Notes under the pieces: model-generated
Told to the model about the DNA's origin: nothing
Databases searched by the model: none
What the model saw: the letters and a program-made list of their open reading frames with translations, nothing else
Part shown: positions 34,968 to 45,800 of the stretch, piece after piece
Layout: every line of letters begins with the position of its first letter
How positions within the stretch are numbered: the first letter of the stretch is position 1
Made by a program: the position numbers and the translations under genes
Assembly (NCBI GenBank): GCA_002307235.1
Contig: DBTV01000048.1
Span: forward strand, 96,979-160,978
From: Acidobacteriaceae bacterium UBA1307
Lineage (GTDB): Bacteria > Acidobacteriota > Terriglobia > Terriglobales > Acidobacteriaceae
Length of the DNA stretch: 64,000 nt
Direction: 5' to 3'

Positions 34968-35585
34968 CCCCGCTGTTTGCGCAGGCACACTCGACCGTCA
35001 AAACGCGGGATTAAACCGCGCATGCGGACTGCATTCGAGAAAGCAAACAGGCCGTCCAGGTTCCCAAGACAATGCAAGCTCCCCTGTCCCCCTCAGGAGC
35101 TGTGTTTCAGAACAGGACGAGAGTCCCCGCGTTTTTTGTAGATGGCCACAGAGACCTGCACGCCTCTTTCCTGCCGTCTTCACGGCTGAAGTGGCACTGC
35201 ATCACCACTTTCAGACCAGTGATCCCGAATCTCTTTCAAAATTGGACGTCAACCCCTACGGAGCTCTACTACACCTCGCGCCCCGTCGATCTCCAAGGGC
35301 AAAGCGCCCTGCGCTAGACAAGCGGCAAGTTCGTCTCAATTGGAAAAGTGAACTCGCCCCTCGTCGAAGGCTCAACGAGTGTTGCCGTTTCTCTGGATGG
35401 CCACCATGTGATTGTTGCAGTGGTCACACAGGCAACCAGCAACATCAAGCTGCGCACATGCTGTAGACGAAAAAAACATCTGTTTTTTGTGCGCTGCATT
35501 CACGACCGCAGAATATTTATAAGACAACGAACAGGGGTCTATCTGGCAATCACACGACAGAGCTAAGAGAGCGCACTAGTTGCAG
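34968..35585. other. Intergenic region with a short tRNA-arm-like repeat
   Basis: No credible gene; the open frames are short and lack RBSs. At 35014-35038 lies AACCGCGCATGCGGACTGCA plus TTCGA, repeated at 42084-42108 with one mismatch. The preceding GGGATTAAACCGC resembles the T-arm complement of the tRNA at 53 kb. Otherwise I see nothing in it. Confidence 0.5.
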
Positions 35586-35634
35586 GTTGCTCGAATGCCT
35601 CTCACTCTGAGACATTCGAGCAACGACGTTCAGC
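35586..35634. terminator. Stem-loop after the second S53 gene
   Basis: A 12-bp perfect stem (GTTGCTCGAATG with CATTCGAGCAAC) lies just beyond the stop codon of the minus-strand S53 gene and probably ends its transcript. No clear U-tract. Confidence 0.6.
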
Positions 35635-35638
35635 AGCT

Positions 35639-38600
35639 TTACTGCACGACAACGGTAAGTACGACGTTGTGTTTTTGCCCGTTGTAGCCTATAGCAGTGA
35701 CGACGACAGAATAGGACTCCGCCAATGCTTTGGTGGTTGTTGTCGTTGGGGTAGTCTTGCTTTTCGTGCTGCCACCGCATCCTGTGGCAAAGACTCCCAT
35801 CGCAACAAGCAGGGCAACGGAGGCAAGATACACACGGTAGCGCTTGCGTGTGAAAAAGAAGCAAAAGGCAAAAGTGGCAATGCCCCCGCCGAGGTACCAG
35901 GAACTGCCCGATTTTGCAGATGCTGTCGTGGTTGTTGTTGTGTAAGCGTTCAACGTAACGGTTGCCGTGGCATTGCCGCTGAGCGTAAGAGAGGTGGGAT
36001 TGATCGCGCAGGTCATATTGGCAGAGGAGGGCACCGCGCAGGACAAGCTGACCAGTCCGCTGAAGCTGCCAATCGATTGCAGATTGAGTGTTCCGGTTCC
36101 AGTACTTCCAGATGCCACCACCAGCGTCTGCGATTGCAGCGTCATGCTGTAACCGTCCCCGGTGCCGTTGTACAGAGCGATCGGCGTACTTGTTGAAGCG
36201 TTATAGTTTGCGTCGCCACTGTAGGCCGCTGCCAGTTCGTTGGTCGAGTAGGAGGCAAGGTCTGCTGGCGTCAGCATAAAGGTGGCCGTCGCGATGGCAC
36301 CGCTTCCCGCAACAAGAGTGGCGGCTGTCGAGCTTACATAGTAGGCATCCCACATCCTCACAGTTCCGGTCGGCGCTACGGTTGATCCGGATGGCCCTTT
36401 GACCGTTGCCGTCAGAGTCACCGGAGTGCTGTCCGTAATCTTCGAGGTATCCGTCGGAGAGGTGATGGCAAAGGTCGTAGTGGAGTTGATCAGGCTGGTG
36501 CTAACAACGTTGAACGATCCCGTGTAGTCCGAGCTGTTGAAGTTGGAATCTCCGGAATAGGTTGCCGTGAACGAGTAGGTTCCAAGGGGAAGATTGCTGC
36601 CGAGGTCACAACTTGAGATCGCCCATTGTGACCATGCGGAGAGTGCGCATACCTTCGTCGTTCCATTGCTCAAAGTAATCGTCATGGTGCCTGTCGGGGA
36701 GACGGAACCGGAGGTGTAAGGGTCGGTCGCCGAAACCAGAACAATATCTTGGCCAAGATAGTAATTTCCAGAGAAAGAACCTGTGGCCTCCGCGAACGAA
36801 AAGGTGTCACCTTTTACGACGGTGAAGGAGATGGTCGCGGATTTTGATGCTCTGTAGCTGGAATCTCCCGAATAGGAAGCGGTAAACGTGTGAGCACCAA
36901 GGGAAAGGTTCGAGGCAATGTATTCCGCAGTGCCACTGGCGCTGAGCGCGACGCTTCCGAGGGCTTTGTTGCCGTCCAGATAGGTTACCGTGCCGGTGGC
37001 AACACCGGACGATCCAGAGGCTCCGGCAGGGATGACGTCTGCATAGACGGCCGAACCAAACGGCACTGAATCACCAGAGCTGAAGGAAGTCCCTGAACCA
37101 TACATCAAATATTGAAGACTCAGAGGCGTGCTGCTGGCTTCTGTTGCAACTGTTACTGTGGTCGCAGCAGACTCACTTGCCGCAAAGATTCCATCGCCAC
37201 TGTATTTTGCTGTGATCGTGTAGGTGCCACCGGGCAAGCTGTTGATGCTCGCACTGGCTTTGCCGTTTTGGTCGAGAGTCAGCGCGGTGAAGCCCTGATA
37301 GGCCGACAAGGTGGAGTTGGTAACGAGGGATACGCTTCCCGAGGGCGTACCCGTGGCCGACGAGGTAACGGCTACCGAGACGGTGACATTGTCGCCATGC
37401 GTGGAGGTCGTCGGCGTGATAGTAAGCGCAGTGGAACTGGAATTGAAGGTGATCTTGCCCCAGTACTTCATCAGTGCACCCACGTCGATACTGCCAAGCC
37501 CGGCGGCCAGATTATATCCCGAACCCGCCGAATAACCCTGCAGGGAGTAGTAGCCGTCACCGTTGCTATCAAGCGAGCAGCCTGTGATATAGCTGTCGCA
37601 GGGGACATTGTTGGAGCCTTCGGTGATCGGGTTGAAGACGGAAGGATATTGCTTTGCGAGAGGATACAGTACGAAATTGGCCTGACCGAGGCGTCCGTAT
37701 TTTTGGTTGACGAGTGCCAGAATGCCTGCCATCGAGGGCGTCGATGCGGAGGTTCCTCCAACCAGACTGATTCCCACACTGCCGGAGCTGCTGGCAACGC
37801 ATTCTCCGCTGGCTTCACAGACGGGCCAACTTGACCCATTGGAGCCATCGGAGGCGAACAACGAGACATCTGGAATATCACGGACGCCATCCGCTGGTAC
37901 ATTGGTTCCGGCCTGCCAGGCGGGCTTCGAATATCCGGCCAGGCAGGTCACATTGTAATTTGCATCGGTACTCGAACTGATGCAACTGCTTTTGCCACCA
38001 CCTCCACCGGCAATGGTGCTCGTCTGGTTCGATAGCGGGGCATACGCAGTCAGGTTCTTGCCGAAAACGCTGTCGTTCCAGGGTTGCTCCGGGATCTGCT
38101 TTTGGAGCGACACGTAGTTCGCATTGGAGACGTTCCAGTAATTGGCTATGCTGGCACCGCCCGAGGCATAGTCACTGTAGTAGAAATCGGTGCCACCGAC
38201 AGCAACATTCCACGGTGTCGATGCCAATCCATTCACAGACAATCCACTCTCGGCCTGGGTTTCATAGCTTCGATCACAGCCCGCTGATCCTGAGTCTCCG
38301 GTAGAAACCAGGACGGTTTGCCCTTGGGCAGCGGCCTGTGCCATCAGTTGATTGACATATGCATTGGTCGAATCGCCCATGGATTGCTCGCAGGCACCAA
38401 AGCTCACACTCAGGATCGAGGCCTCGTTGTCATCAATGGCGCGATTGAGCGCAAACAACAGACCTCCAACCCCGTCGAGACCGTAAGATCCTGCCACATA
38501 AAGACGAATCGTGGCGTCTGGCGCTGCAGCGCCGGCATTTTCCAGATCCAAATAGGCTTCTCCGGCGTCCGTCGTAATGCCTGGATCATCGCCGTCGACT

Positions 38601-39463
38601 ACTACCTGAGGGGTATTGGTGGAAAGTCCGAAGAGGGCACGATAGGCATCGACGAGGCTCGTGTCGACATTCGAATCGTTGATGATGCCAATGATCTGGC
38701 CCTTGCCTGTAATCCCGCTGCTGTAAGTGGAATTGAGATTGTACTGATTGGCAAAATCGCCTGGTGAGAGCACGTAAATGGACTGGCTACCGTTACTGGT
38801 TGTCCACTCGGCCTTGGCCTGATGCGTCATTCGCTCCAGGGACGCCTTGCCCAATGTTCGGTAGTTGGAATGCAGGCGAAAGTCATTCAACGACGAAACG
38901 CCGCGTACGGCGCGGGCGAAGGCGGCAGGAACCTTGGGATTGGAGATGTTGGCGCGGTGAGTTTCTCCATTCACTTGAAAGGTATGAATGCTAGTTTGGA
39001 AGGCTGCGCCCACCTGTCCGATGGTTCCGGTAAACTCAATGCCTAGCCTGCCCGGCAGGGTACGCGTCACGGTCAGCCCCTGGGATTCGAGCCAGGTACG
39101 GACCTGTTCGATGTCCGACGTTGCCGCGCCAAAGCGTTCGCCAAATTCAGTCGGGCTTAACCACTTGTGGTATGAAGAACTCCCCGTGGAGTGGGCTTGG
39201 AGAAGGTACTGCTGCAATGCTGCCTTGCTCTCCTCCGACGGTTTGAGAACCAAGACCATGCGACCTGCCGTCGTGGATGTATCCGGGATTCCCATGTCCT
39301 GGGCATGTTTCAGCAGAGGATGGACATTGCCTGGCAGCGCTATGCGGTCTTCATTCTTGACCGCGGAAGTGATTTGGGGCTTCGCCTGGGCAATCAACGA
39401 GGGAAGTGCGAGTCCGGCAAGGAGTGAAAAGAGAAGTACACTTCGAGGTAAAGGAGATGGCAT
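35639..39463 (-). CDS. Exported S53 (kumamolisin-like) serine peptidase with Ig-like repeats and a C-terminal membrane segment
   Basis: A 1274-residue protein with a signal peptide (SVLLFSLLAGLALPSLIAQA), a pro-domain to about 200, and a catalytic domain with every expected residue: Glu302 and Asp306 in GEAYLDLENAG, Asp390 in STGDSGSAGCD and Ser572 in GGTSASTPSMAG. A calcium-site-like AAGLGSIDVGAL closes the domain. About five Ig-like (Big_3-type) beta-sandwich repeats follow (KYSGDG, SYSGDS, TYSGDS, AYSGDA signatures). Near the C-terminus are hydrophobic stretches and the basic anchor FTRKRYR, then ALLVAMGVFATGC. I infer a cell-surface acid peptidase. Divergent from a CadC-like regulator. 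Confidence 0.9.
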   Translation of the reverse strand: MPSPLPRSVLLFSLLAGLALPSLIAQAKPQITSAVKNEDRIALPGNVHPLLKHAQDMGIPDTSTTAGRMVLVLKPSEESKAALQQYLLQAHSTGSSSYHKWLSPTEFGERFGAATSDIEQVRTWLESQGLTVTRTLPGRLGIEFTGTIGQVGAAFQTSIHTFQVNGETHRANISNPKVPAAFARAVRGVSSLNDFRLHSNYRTLGKASLERMTHQAKAEWTTSNGSQSIYVLSPGDFANQYNLNSTYSSGITGKGQIIGIINDSNVDTSLVDAYRALFGLSTNTPQVVVDGDDPGITTDAGEAYLDLENAGAAAPDATIRLYVAGSYGLDGVGGLLFALNRAIDDNEASILSVSFGACEQSMGDSTNAYVNQLMAQAAAQGQTVLVSTGDSGSAGCDRSYETQAESGLSVNGLASTPWNVAVGGTDFYYSDYASGGASIANYWNVSNANYVSLQKQIPEQPWNDSVFGKNLTAYAPLSNQTSTIAGGGGGKSSCISSSTDANYNVTCLAGYSKPAWQAGTNVPADGVRDIPDVSLFASDGSNGSSWPVCEASGECVASSSGSVGISLVGGTSASTPSMAGILALVNQKYGRLGQANFVLYPLAKQYPSVFNPITEGSNNVPCDSYITGCSLDSNGDGYYSLQGYSAGSGYNLAAGLGSIDVGALMKYWGKITFNSSSTALTITPTTSTHGDNVTVSVAVTSSATGTPSGSVSLVTNSTLSAYQGFTALTLDQNGKASASINSLPGGTYTITAKYSGDGIFAASESAATTVTVATEASSTPLSLQYLMYGSGTSFSSGDSVPFGSAVYADVIPAGASGSSGVATGTVTYLDGNKALGSVALSASGTAEYIASNLSLGAHTFTASYSGDSSYRASKSATISFTVVKGDTFSFAEATGSFSGNYYLGQDIVLVSATDPYTSGSVSPTGTMTITLSNGTTKVCALSAWSQWAISSCDLGSNLPLGTYSFTATYSGDSNFNSSDYTGSFNVVSTSLINSTTTFAITSPTDTSKITDSTPVTLTATVKGPSGSTVAPTGTVRMWDAYYVSSTAATLVAGSGAIATATFMLTPADLASYSTNELAAAYSGDANYNASTSTPIALYNGTGDGYSMTLQSQTLVVASGSTGTGTLNLQSIGSFSGLVSLSCAVPSSANMTCAINPTSLTLSGNATATVTLNAYTTTTTTASAKSGSSWYLGGGIATFAFCFFFTRKRYRVYLASVALLVAMGVFATGCGGSTKSKTTPTTTTTKALAESYSVVVTAIGYNGQKHNVVLTVVVQ

Positions 39464-39604
39464 TATGGCTCCTGACTAGCGTGATATAGGGGTAGAGGTA
39501 TGCGCACCCGCGAGGGACGGGTCACGCTGCTACAAAGAGTGCGTCGTGTGTCTGTATGATGAATCAATGGAATGAGATGTTGAACACACTTCTTCCTTGC
39601 TTAT

Positions 39605-39621
39605 ATCTTGCTCGGCAAGAT
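39605..39621. promoter_or_regulatory. Operator-like palindrome in the S53/regulator divergent region
   Basis: ATCTTGC-TCG-GCAAGAT is a perfect 7-bp inverted repeat with a 3-bp spacer in an AT-rich stretch between the divergent S53 and winged-helix/TPR genes, 142 bp from the protease start and 131 bp from the regulator start. It is the best operator candidate in this 288-bp region. Confidence 0.45.
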
Positions 39622-39751
39622 GTTTATATTCTTAGCTATACGAGAAAGTCGCGCTCCACGCTGGCGGCAGAAAATCACATTTGAAACAGAGGGCCCAAGA
39701 GTTCACGGATGACATGGATGGCATTAGAGGCATTCGGAATGGGGGAAAGAG

Positions 39752-41698
39752 GTGAATGTGCGCAACATAAATAAGCCGAACTATTCTTTCCCTCCCTTCC
39801 GGCTGGATACTTCTTCGAGGATGCTCTTCCTCCACGAGCACAGGATCAACCTGCCCGGGAAGGCATTCCAGTTGCTGGTACTGCTGGTGGAACGAGCGGG
39901 CATGGTTGTGCTTCGCGAAGAAATTCAGTCAGAACTGTGGCCAGAGGGCACCTGGGTAGATTTCGAGCGCTCCATCAACAAGCTGATCTATCAGATTCGG
40001 ACCACTCTGCGGGACGATCCACGCAAGCCGAGCATGATCGAGACCATACCGCAGCATGGTTACCGATTTATCGCTCCTGTCACAGTGGACACCCCCGCGG
40101 CGACACCGGGCATTCCAGATTCCCATGAGCCAACGATCGATCCAGAAACCCCCTCCAGTGTGGCTGCTCTGCCTGCCACTCTACCGGATGCAACTTTGCC
40201 CGAGGAGCGGGCCACGGGACTGCGCTTGCGCATCTGGCTGCTCGGGTTGGCTATACTGCTCTGCGCGGTCGCTGCTTTATGGATGACCAAATACCATTTT
40301 GATGCAAAAAACAATCAGGGCGATATCAGGATTGGAATCGTTCCCTTTCAGACCGATGGCGAGGGTGCGGAACAGCTGGGCAGCAGTGTGCGCATGGAGC
40401 TGGCGGATGCGCTTTCCCAATTGCCCCGTGTCCAGGTCAGGGCCATGCATTCGGTCATTGATACGACGAACTCCGCTGACAACATTCGCCGTCTTTCCGA
40501 TTCTCTCAATCTGGATGTGTTGATCTTCGCCATTTTCCATGTAAAAGACGGCCAGTTCAACCTGGCATTGGAACTGGTTCGAGGAAAGGATGCCACTCAT
40601 TTGGCCTCGCTGCAATATTCCGGCAGCCTGTCGGAGCTTGCCGTCACGCGGGATCGCATGCAACGCGACATCTTTTCCTTGCTTGAAACCGCTCGTACAC
40701 CGTGGAAAGCGAAGCAAGGCAGTACGGCCAATCCTGAAGCATATTCCGCTTATTTGCACGGACGCTACTATCTGGCACAACGCACCGAAGACTCCCTTCT
40801 GAAGGCGCTGGACGCCTTTCAATCCGCGATCAAACTCGACCCTCAATTTGCCCGCGCTTATGCTGGAAAAGCCAGCACCCAACTGTTGATTGCCGAGCAT
40901 TCGAATGCAAGGCATATAGAAGATTTCCATGGTGCCGCGCAAAACGCCAAGCGCGCTCTGGAGCTTTATCCGGATCTTGCCGAGGCTCATGCCGTGGTTG
41001 GCTATGTCCTTTTTCGGGCAGACTGGAACTTCCGATCCTCCGAACTGGAATTAAGCCGCGCAATTGCTCTGGATCGGAACCAACCGGTTTATCACATCTG
41101 GATGGCCTCGCTGAAGACGACACTCGGTGAATTCCCTGCGGCGTTGCATGAAGCCGATGAGGCAAAAGCCGATGATCCGAACTGGCCACCGGTCCTTTTG
41201 TCGGATGCTTTTGTATCCGCTTATGCAAAAAACTGGCCTCGGGCCAAAAAAGATGCCAACCTGCTGGTACAACTGATGCCGGACTGGCCGCTGGCCCACG
41301 TGCAAGCGGGCTGGGTTTACTGGTATACAGGCAATCACGAGCAAGCCATCTCCGAATGGCGGCGAATGGCGGTTCTGGACAAAGACAAGGCGCGCGTGGC
41401 GCTGGAAGACCAAGGTTTGACAGTGCTGCGCTCAAGTGGCGTTGTTGCTTATGCGCGCCTGCGCCTCAATGCCGCCAGAAACAGTCAACATTGGGCCCAT
41501 GCCGATGACGAATTCCAAACCGCCGAGTGGAGCATGTTGGCTGGAGATCGCGAAGGAGCCATCACTGCTCTTCAAGCACAGGTCGACCGGCACGATCCGA
41601 AGGCAGTGGAAATCGCGGTAGACCCTGCATTTGCCCCCTTACATAAAGATCCACGATTCCAGCGGCTCGTTGCGAGGGTGGGACTCACGAATCCATAA
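39752..41698 (+). CDS. CadC-like regulator: winged helix, transmembrane helix, TPR domain
   Basis: A 648-residue one-component membrane regulator. Residues ~10-110 are an OmpR/PhoB-type winged helix (FPPFRLDTSSRML, LPGKAFQLLVLLVERAGMVV, INKLIYQIRTTLRDDPRKPSMIETIPQHGYRFIAPV with the G-Y-R-F wing). A transmembrane helix lies at ~160-180 (LLGLAILLCAVAALWM). A periplasmic part follows, first a FlgO/TolB-like alpha/beta segment (RIGIVPFQTDGEGAEQLGSSV), then tetratricopeptide repeats from ~325 to 600 (ALDAFQSAIKLDPQFARAYAG is one). The start is GTG at 39752. Divergent from the S53 protease, which it plausibly regulates. Confidence 0.85.
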   Translation: MNVRNINKPNYSFPPFRLDTSSRMLFLHEHRINLPGKAFQLLVLLVERAGMVVLREEIQSELWPEGTWVDFERSINKLIYQIRTTLRDDPRKPSMIETIPQHGYRFIAPVTVDTPAATPGIPDSHEPTIDPETPSSVAALPATLPDATLPEERATGLRLRIWLLGLAILLCAVAALWMTKYHFDAKNNQGDIRIGIVPFQTDGEGAEQLGSSVRMELADALSQLPRVQVRAMHSVIDTTNSADNIRRLSDSLNLDVLIFAIFHVKDGQFNLALELVRGKDATHLASLQYSGSLSELAVTRDRMQRDIFSLLETARTPWKAKQGSTANPEAYSAYLHGRYYLAQRTEDSLLKALDAFQSAIKLDPQFARAYAGKASTQLLIAEHSNARHIEDFHGAAQNAKRALELYPDLAEAHAVVGYVLFRADWNFRSSELELSRAIALDRNQPVYHIWMASLKTTLGEFPAALHEADEAKADDPNWPPVLLSDAFVSAYAKNWPRAKKDANLLVQLMPDWPLAHVQAGWVYWYTGNHEQAISEWRRMAVLDKDKARVALEDQGLTVLRSSGVVAYARLRLNAARNSQHWAHADDEFQTAEWSMLAGDREGAITALQAQVDRHDPKAVEIAVDPAFAPLHKDPRFQRLVARVGLTNP

Positions 41699-41784
41699 CT
41701 CGTTTCCACCACTTGCACCGAATCAGTGGGCTTCTGGATTTCAGGCTATTGTCGCCGATGCGTAGTCGAAGCCATCGCTTTACA

Positions 41785-41870
41785 GGGAAGAAACGGGACA
41801 GACCGGCACACCGTTTTCATATAGATCAATAACTTAGCTTAATGACTGGACAGAACAGGAGGGGGTGAAA
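41785..41870 (+). repeat. 86-bp direct repeat, copy 1
   Basis: Begins GGGAAGAAACGGGACAGACC and ends GGAGGGGGTGAAA. The second copy at 52781-52866, in the same orientation, differs at only six positions. Noncoding. The two copies bracket ~11 kb of AT-richer sequence holding a TonB receptor and a GH43-like protein. Confidence 0.9.
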
Positions 41871-41980
41871 ATTTCCTCTGGCCGGCCTGTAGCCACGATG
41901 AGAGATCCATGAAAATCAACGGAGATAGCTCGGAATATCCGCCCCACGAGTGAGCGTCTGGTGCATTCAACCTGCCTCGG

Positions 41981-42505
41981 ATGGTTTCGATCATCGGCTT
42001 CAAGTTGACCGCCTACACCGGCGGCGCGACCAGTACCCCGAGTGTCGTCGATTGGCTGCGAAACGGTTTGCCCGCCCAGCTTGAACCGCGCATGAGGACT
42101 GCATTCGATATCGCCAATCCGATTGCCGAAGCTGAATCTCAGCTCATCACTCAAGCATTTTTGATCAGCCCATGGAAGGAGATGGGCTCGTATCGTACGC
42201 CAGCGCAAATGCTGTAAGAGGCTGATATCGAGGACATCGCCGCTCGCCTACAGGGGTGGATGAACTATGCGGAACTTCTGGCATGTGGAGGCTACACGTG
42301 CCACCTTTGGCAGGGCAAGCGATGGTCACTGCCCCTTGTCCATTTCAACTTTTCTAAAGACGAACCGGGCAAGTTGGACGATGCCAAAATCTCGGCAATA
42401 ACTGACAGGTGTCAGCGTCGGTTATTGCCAGTAATCGGTGTCAGACGTGGACGACCGATCTCAAATCATTTTTTAGCTCCTTGGCAACGGAGTGAGCGCC
42501 ACTAA
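41981..42505 (+). pseudogene. Hypothetical gene interrupted by one in-frame stop
   Basis: The frame from the ATG at 41981 stays open except for one TAA at 42215-42217, directly after SYRTPAQML; it continues EADIEDIAARLQGWMNYAEL and runs to 42505. Together this would be a ~174-residue protein. The composition looks protein-like (amphipathic helices, an aromatic-rich CHLWQGKRWSLPLVHFNF segment) rather than like an antisense shadow. No family recognised. It sits just after copy 1 of the 86-bp repeat. Read as a decayed passenger gene of a mobile region; two separate short genes are less likely. Confidence 0.5.
42394..42429. repeat. Stem-loop GGCAATAAC/GTTATTGCC
   Basis: A 9-bp perfect outer stem with an inner TGACA/TGTCA pairing, located within the 3' part of the decayed hypothetical gene. 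Possibly a terminator-like or mobile-element relic. Confidence 0.4.
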
Positions 42506-42652
42506 CAAACATTCCTGCAGGGCACAAAGCGACTTCGGACAAGAAGCGTCTTTTATGCGGTTTAGGTTTTACTCTTCAGGGCCGGATCAATAAGAAATGC
42601 GCTCGAATCATTGAACTGTGTGTAGGATATTTTCGATATTCGCATATTTCTC

Positions 42653-42682
42653 TTGACAAAAAATTGCGGACAAGAATAGATT
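42653..42682 (+). promoter_or_regulatory. Promoter of the second TonB receptor
   Basis: A perfect TTGACA -35 (42653-42658) and TAGATT (42677-42682) as -10 with an 18-bp spacer, in an AT-rich stretch about 170 bp upstream of the receptor start. Operator-like sites lie just downstream. Confidence 0.6.
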
Positions 42683-42707
42683 TGGTTCGCTTTATGGAAG
42701 GCAGCGA

Positions 42708-42734
42708 GGAAACGTTTTCAGTGAAAACGGTTTC
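42708..42734. promoter_or_regulatory. Tandem LacI-family-type operator-like sites
   Basis: GGAAACGTTTTC (42708-42719) and GAAAACGGTTTC (42723-42734) are two near-palindromes with the central CG and A/T-run flanks typical of LacI/GalR operators, three bases apart. They lie ~26 bp after the -10 box, where a bound repressor would block transcription. No LacI-type gene is in the window. Confidence 0.6.
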
Positions 42735-42838
42735 TCTAGGTGATATGGGCTAGAAATAAGAAAAACGCACCAAGAGCCAGTACCGTTTACTCCCCCATGA
42801 ATACGCTTTCTACATACTTGTGAGGCAAAAGGAGAAAG

Positions 42839-45800
42839 GTGGATTCAATGCACAATAAGCCAATCGTCAGATGGGTAATGTGTTTGGTGTTTCTAGTCAC
42901 CGGGGCCTTATGCGCTTTGGGACAGGAGACACGTGCAACTTTGGGGGGAAAGGTCATCGATCCCAAAGGCGCTGTCATACGCAAAGCAAACGTGACCATT
43001 ACTCGCGTAGAAACAGGCGTGATAAACACCACGGAAACCAATAGTTCCGGTGCGTGGATCGTGACTGGCTTGTTGCCAGGCCATTATCTGTTTCAAATTA
43101 GTGCTCCAGGTTTTAAGGTAGCTGAGCATACTGCGATAGAACTTGCGATTGGCGATCAAAAGTTTATCGATGCGCAGCTTGAGGTTGGAGAGATCACTGA
43201 GTCGATTGTTGTCCAGTCGACGACACCGTTGATCGACACGACGGCTGCTGTTTCAGGCGTCATCATGACCACGAAAGAGATTGAGGAACTGCCCCAGTAC
43301 GGCGACAGCGTTACCTTTATGGCGAGCATGGCTCCTGGCATGAAAAACGGCAATACCGTTGCCGCGAGCACGGGGCGCCTTTGGGGCAATATTGGCGCGT
43401 CCAACTTGGAAATGAATGCAGGTGGCTCAGGCACCGCTGCAATCAACTACACCATCAATGGCGCTAGCGATAACAAACAGGATGGACAGATCGCATTTAT
43501 TCCTCCGATGGATTCTGTTGAGGAGATGCGCGTTTCATCCAACGCTTACGATGCGTCTATTGGGCGCTCTTCAAGCGCAACGATCAACATTCAAACCAAA
43601 GCCGGGACCAAGGATTTTCACGGAACTTTGTACGAACTGAACGAAAATAACTTTTTGAATGCAAATTACTCCCAGAACAAGAGCACTAAGACTCGTGTCC
43701 CAGTAATTCGCATGAACGAATATGGCGCGGCAGTGGGCGGTCCTGTCTGGATTCCGAAAATCTACGATGGCCGCGCAAAGAAAACCTTCTTCTTCTTTGA
43801 TTACAACGGCATCAAGAACAAGACCCCTGGATCAACCGGGACGATGTCTCTTCCGACAGCACTTGAAAAGAAGGGCGATTTTAGCCAATCATTCACGACA
43901 TCCACCGTCGGTGGCGTCAAGACGACCTATCCTATTACGATCTATGATCCGCTTTCGATTGCACAAAGCACGAAGGGTGTAAAAAGCAGGTCACTCATCA
44001 ATGGAGATGGTACCGTGCTTCCTTCGACGCGAATCAATGCTGCCGCAAAGGCATACTTGGCTCTATTGCCTGATCCAGAAAATTCTGGTGATGGCGCCAA
44101 CTCTGACAGCAACAACTATGTCAAGAACGAAACCTACGATGACCAGTTCAACAGCCAGGATCTACGTGTTGATCAAACTTGGAATAACTCTAACCATAGC
44201 TACGCAAACTTGCGCCGTAACCACTGGACTGAAATCGGTTGGGATCCTTTCGGACCTTCAAATATTTTAAACGGGATCAAACAGAAGCGCGTCAATATGG
44301 GCATTACATTGAACCACACGATGGTTCTTCGCAGTAACCTTCTTCTGGATCTTCGCTATAACATCACTGCATGGGATGGAAGTTCCTCCTCAACAAGCGC
44401 GGGAGTAAGTCCCACAACTTTGGGAATTTCGGCCACCAATCCCTATGTACTTATGCAACAGCTGCCTTCTATACCGCTCGTAACCGGCATTGTTTCTGGT
44501 GCTGAAAATGGGGGCCTTGGAACCAGCAATGCGGGCAGCTACACAAACGACACTAACCACGAATTCAACGTCGCAATGACGCATACACTGAGCAATCACA
44601 TTCTCCACTATGGCATGCAATACCTTCTTCAGCAGGAGGGATCGGGAGGATTAGGACAGCAGGGCGGATCATTTGCATTTAGCAATACGTGGACCTCGCA
44701 AAATCCTGACGCGACAGCATGTACTGGCTGCGGATCGTCGATAGCTTCAATGTTGCTGGGCTTGCCGAATTCAGGATCCATCCCGAACACTGTTACTGCC
44801 TTTTGGTCGTCACCTTACTACGGGTATTATTTTCAGGATACCTGGAGAAAGACGAGTCGACTAACTTTGAATATTGGAATCCGCTGGGACTACCAGCGTC
44901 CTGCGTACGAACGATTTAATCGGACGTGGACCCGCTGGGACCCCACGGCAGTGCAAACCGAAGTCAATGCAGTGGCCCAACCGGCTTATGCGTCGTTGCT
45001 AGGAGGAAGTTCTGCGAGCAACACAGGATTGGCTTACCTTCAGAAATACCGCGGAGACTCAACAACATTTATAAGCACTGGTGGTATCACCTACGCAGGT
45101 GTGAACGGAGTACCTCGCAGTTATTTGAACACTCTGTATAAGTACGTTCAGCCACGGATTGGATTTGCATATCAAATCCGTCCTGATCTCGTAATTCGAG
45201 GTGGTTTCGGACGCTTTGTTCAGGCTTCATTTAACACGGGTAGCCAAAGTGGATACAGTGCCACCACACCATTTACGGCAACCACGGACGACTATATGAC
45301 CGTGAACGCCACCTTCGATAATCCTTATCCGAACGGAAGGACGGTTCTTCCCACAGGAAATTCACTTGGCACTCGCACAAACGTGGGCTCCTACAGCGGC
45401 TATACGGATCCTAACTTTGGACGTGCATATGTCGATGAGGCCAGCTTCTACGTTCAGAAGCAAGTGAAGGATTACCTCTTCGAGGTTGGAGGTACGTTCA
45501 ATCTTACGCATGGACTCGGTATGAACTTCAACACCAACAGGCCAAGCACACAGGCATGGTATGCGGCTTGGACACCAACCTTTGACTCCACGGGGATGCC
45601 GTCTGCAACTCTTCCCGGCAACGTACAAGTAACCAATCCATTTTACGGTGCACCCTATATCACCAATGGAATGCAGAGCAACAAAACAATCTCCGCCTTC
45701 CAACTGTCTCGCCCAAATCCGATGGTTGGAGACTTCAATGTGTATCGCGCCAAAGGGAAAACGCGGTACTATGCGTTGAATACCAAAGTGGAAAAAAGAT

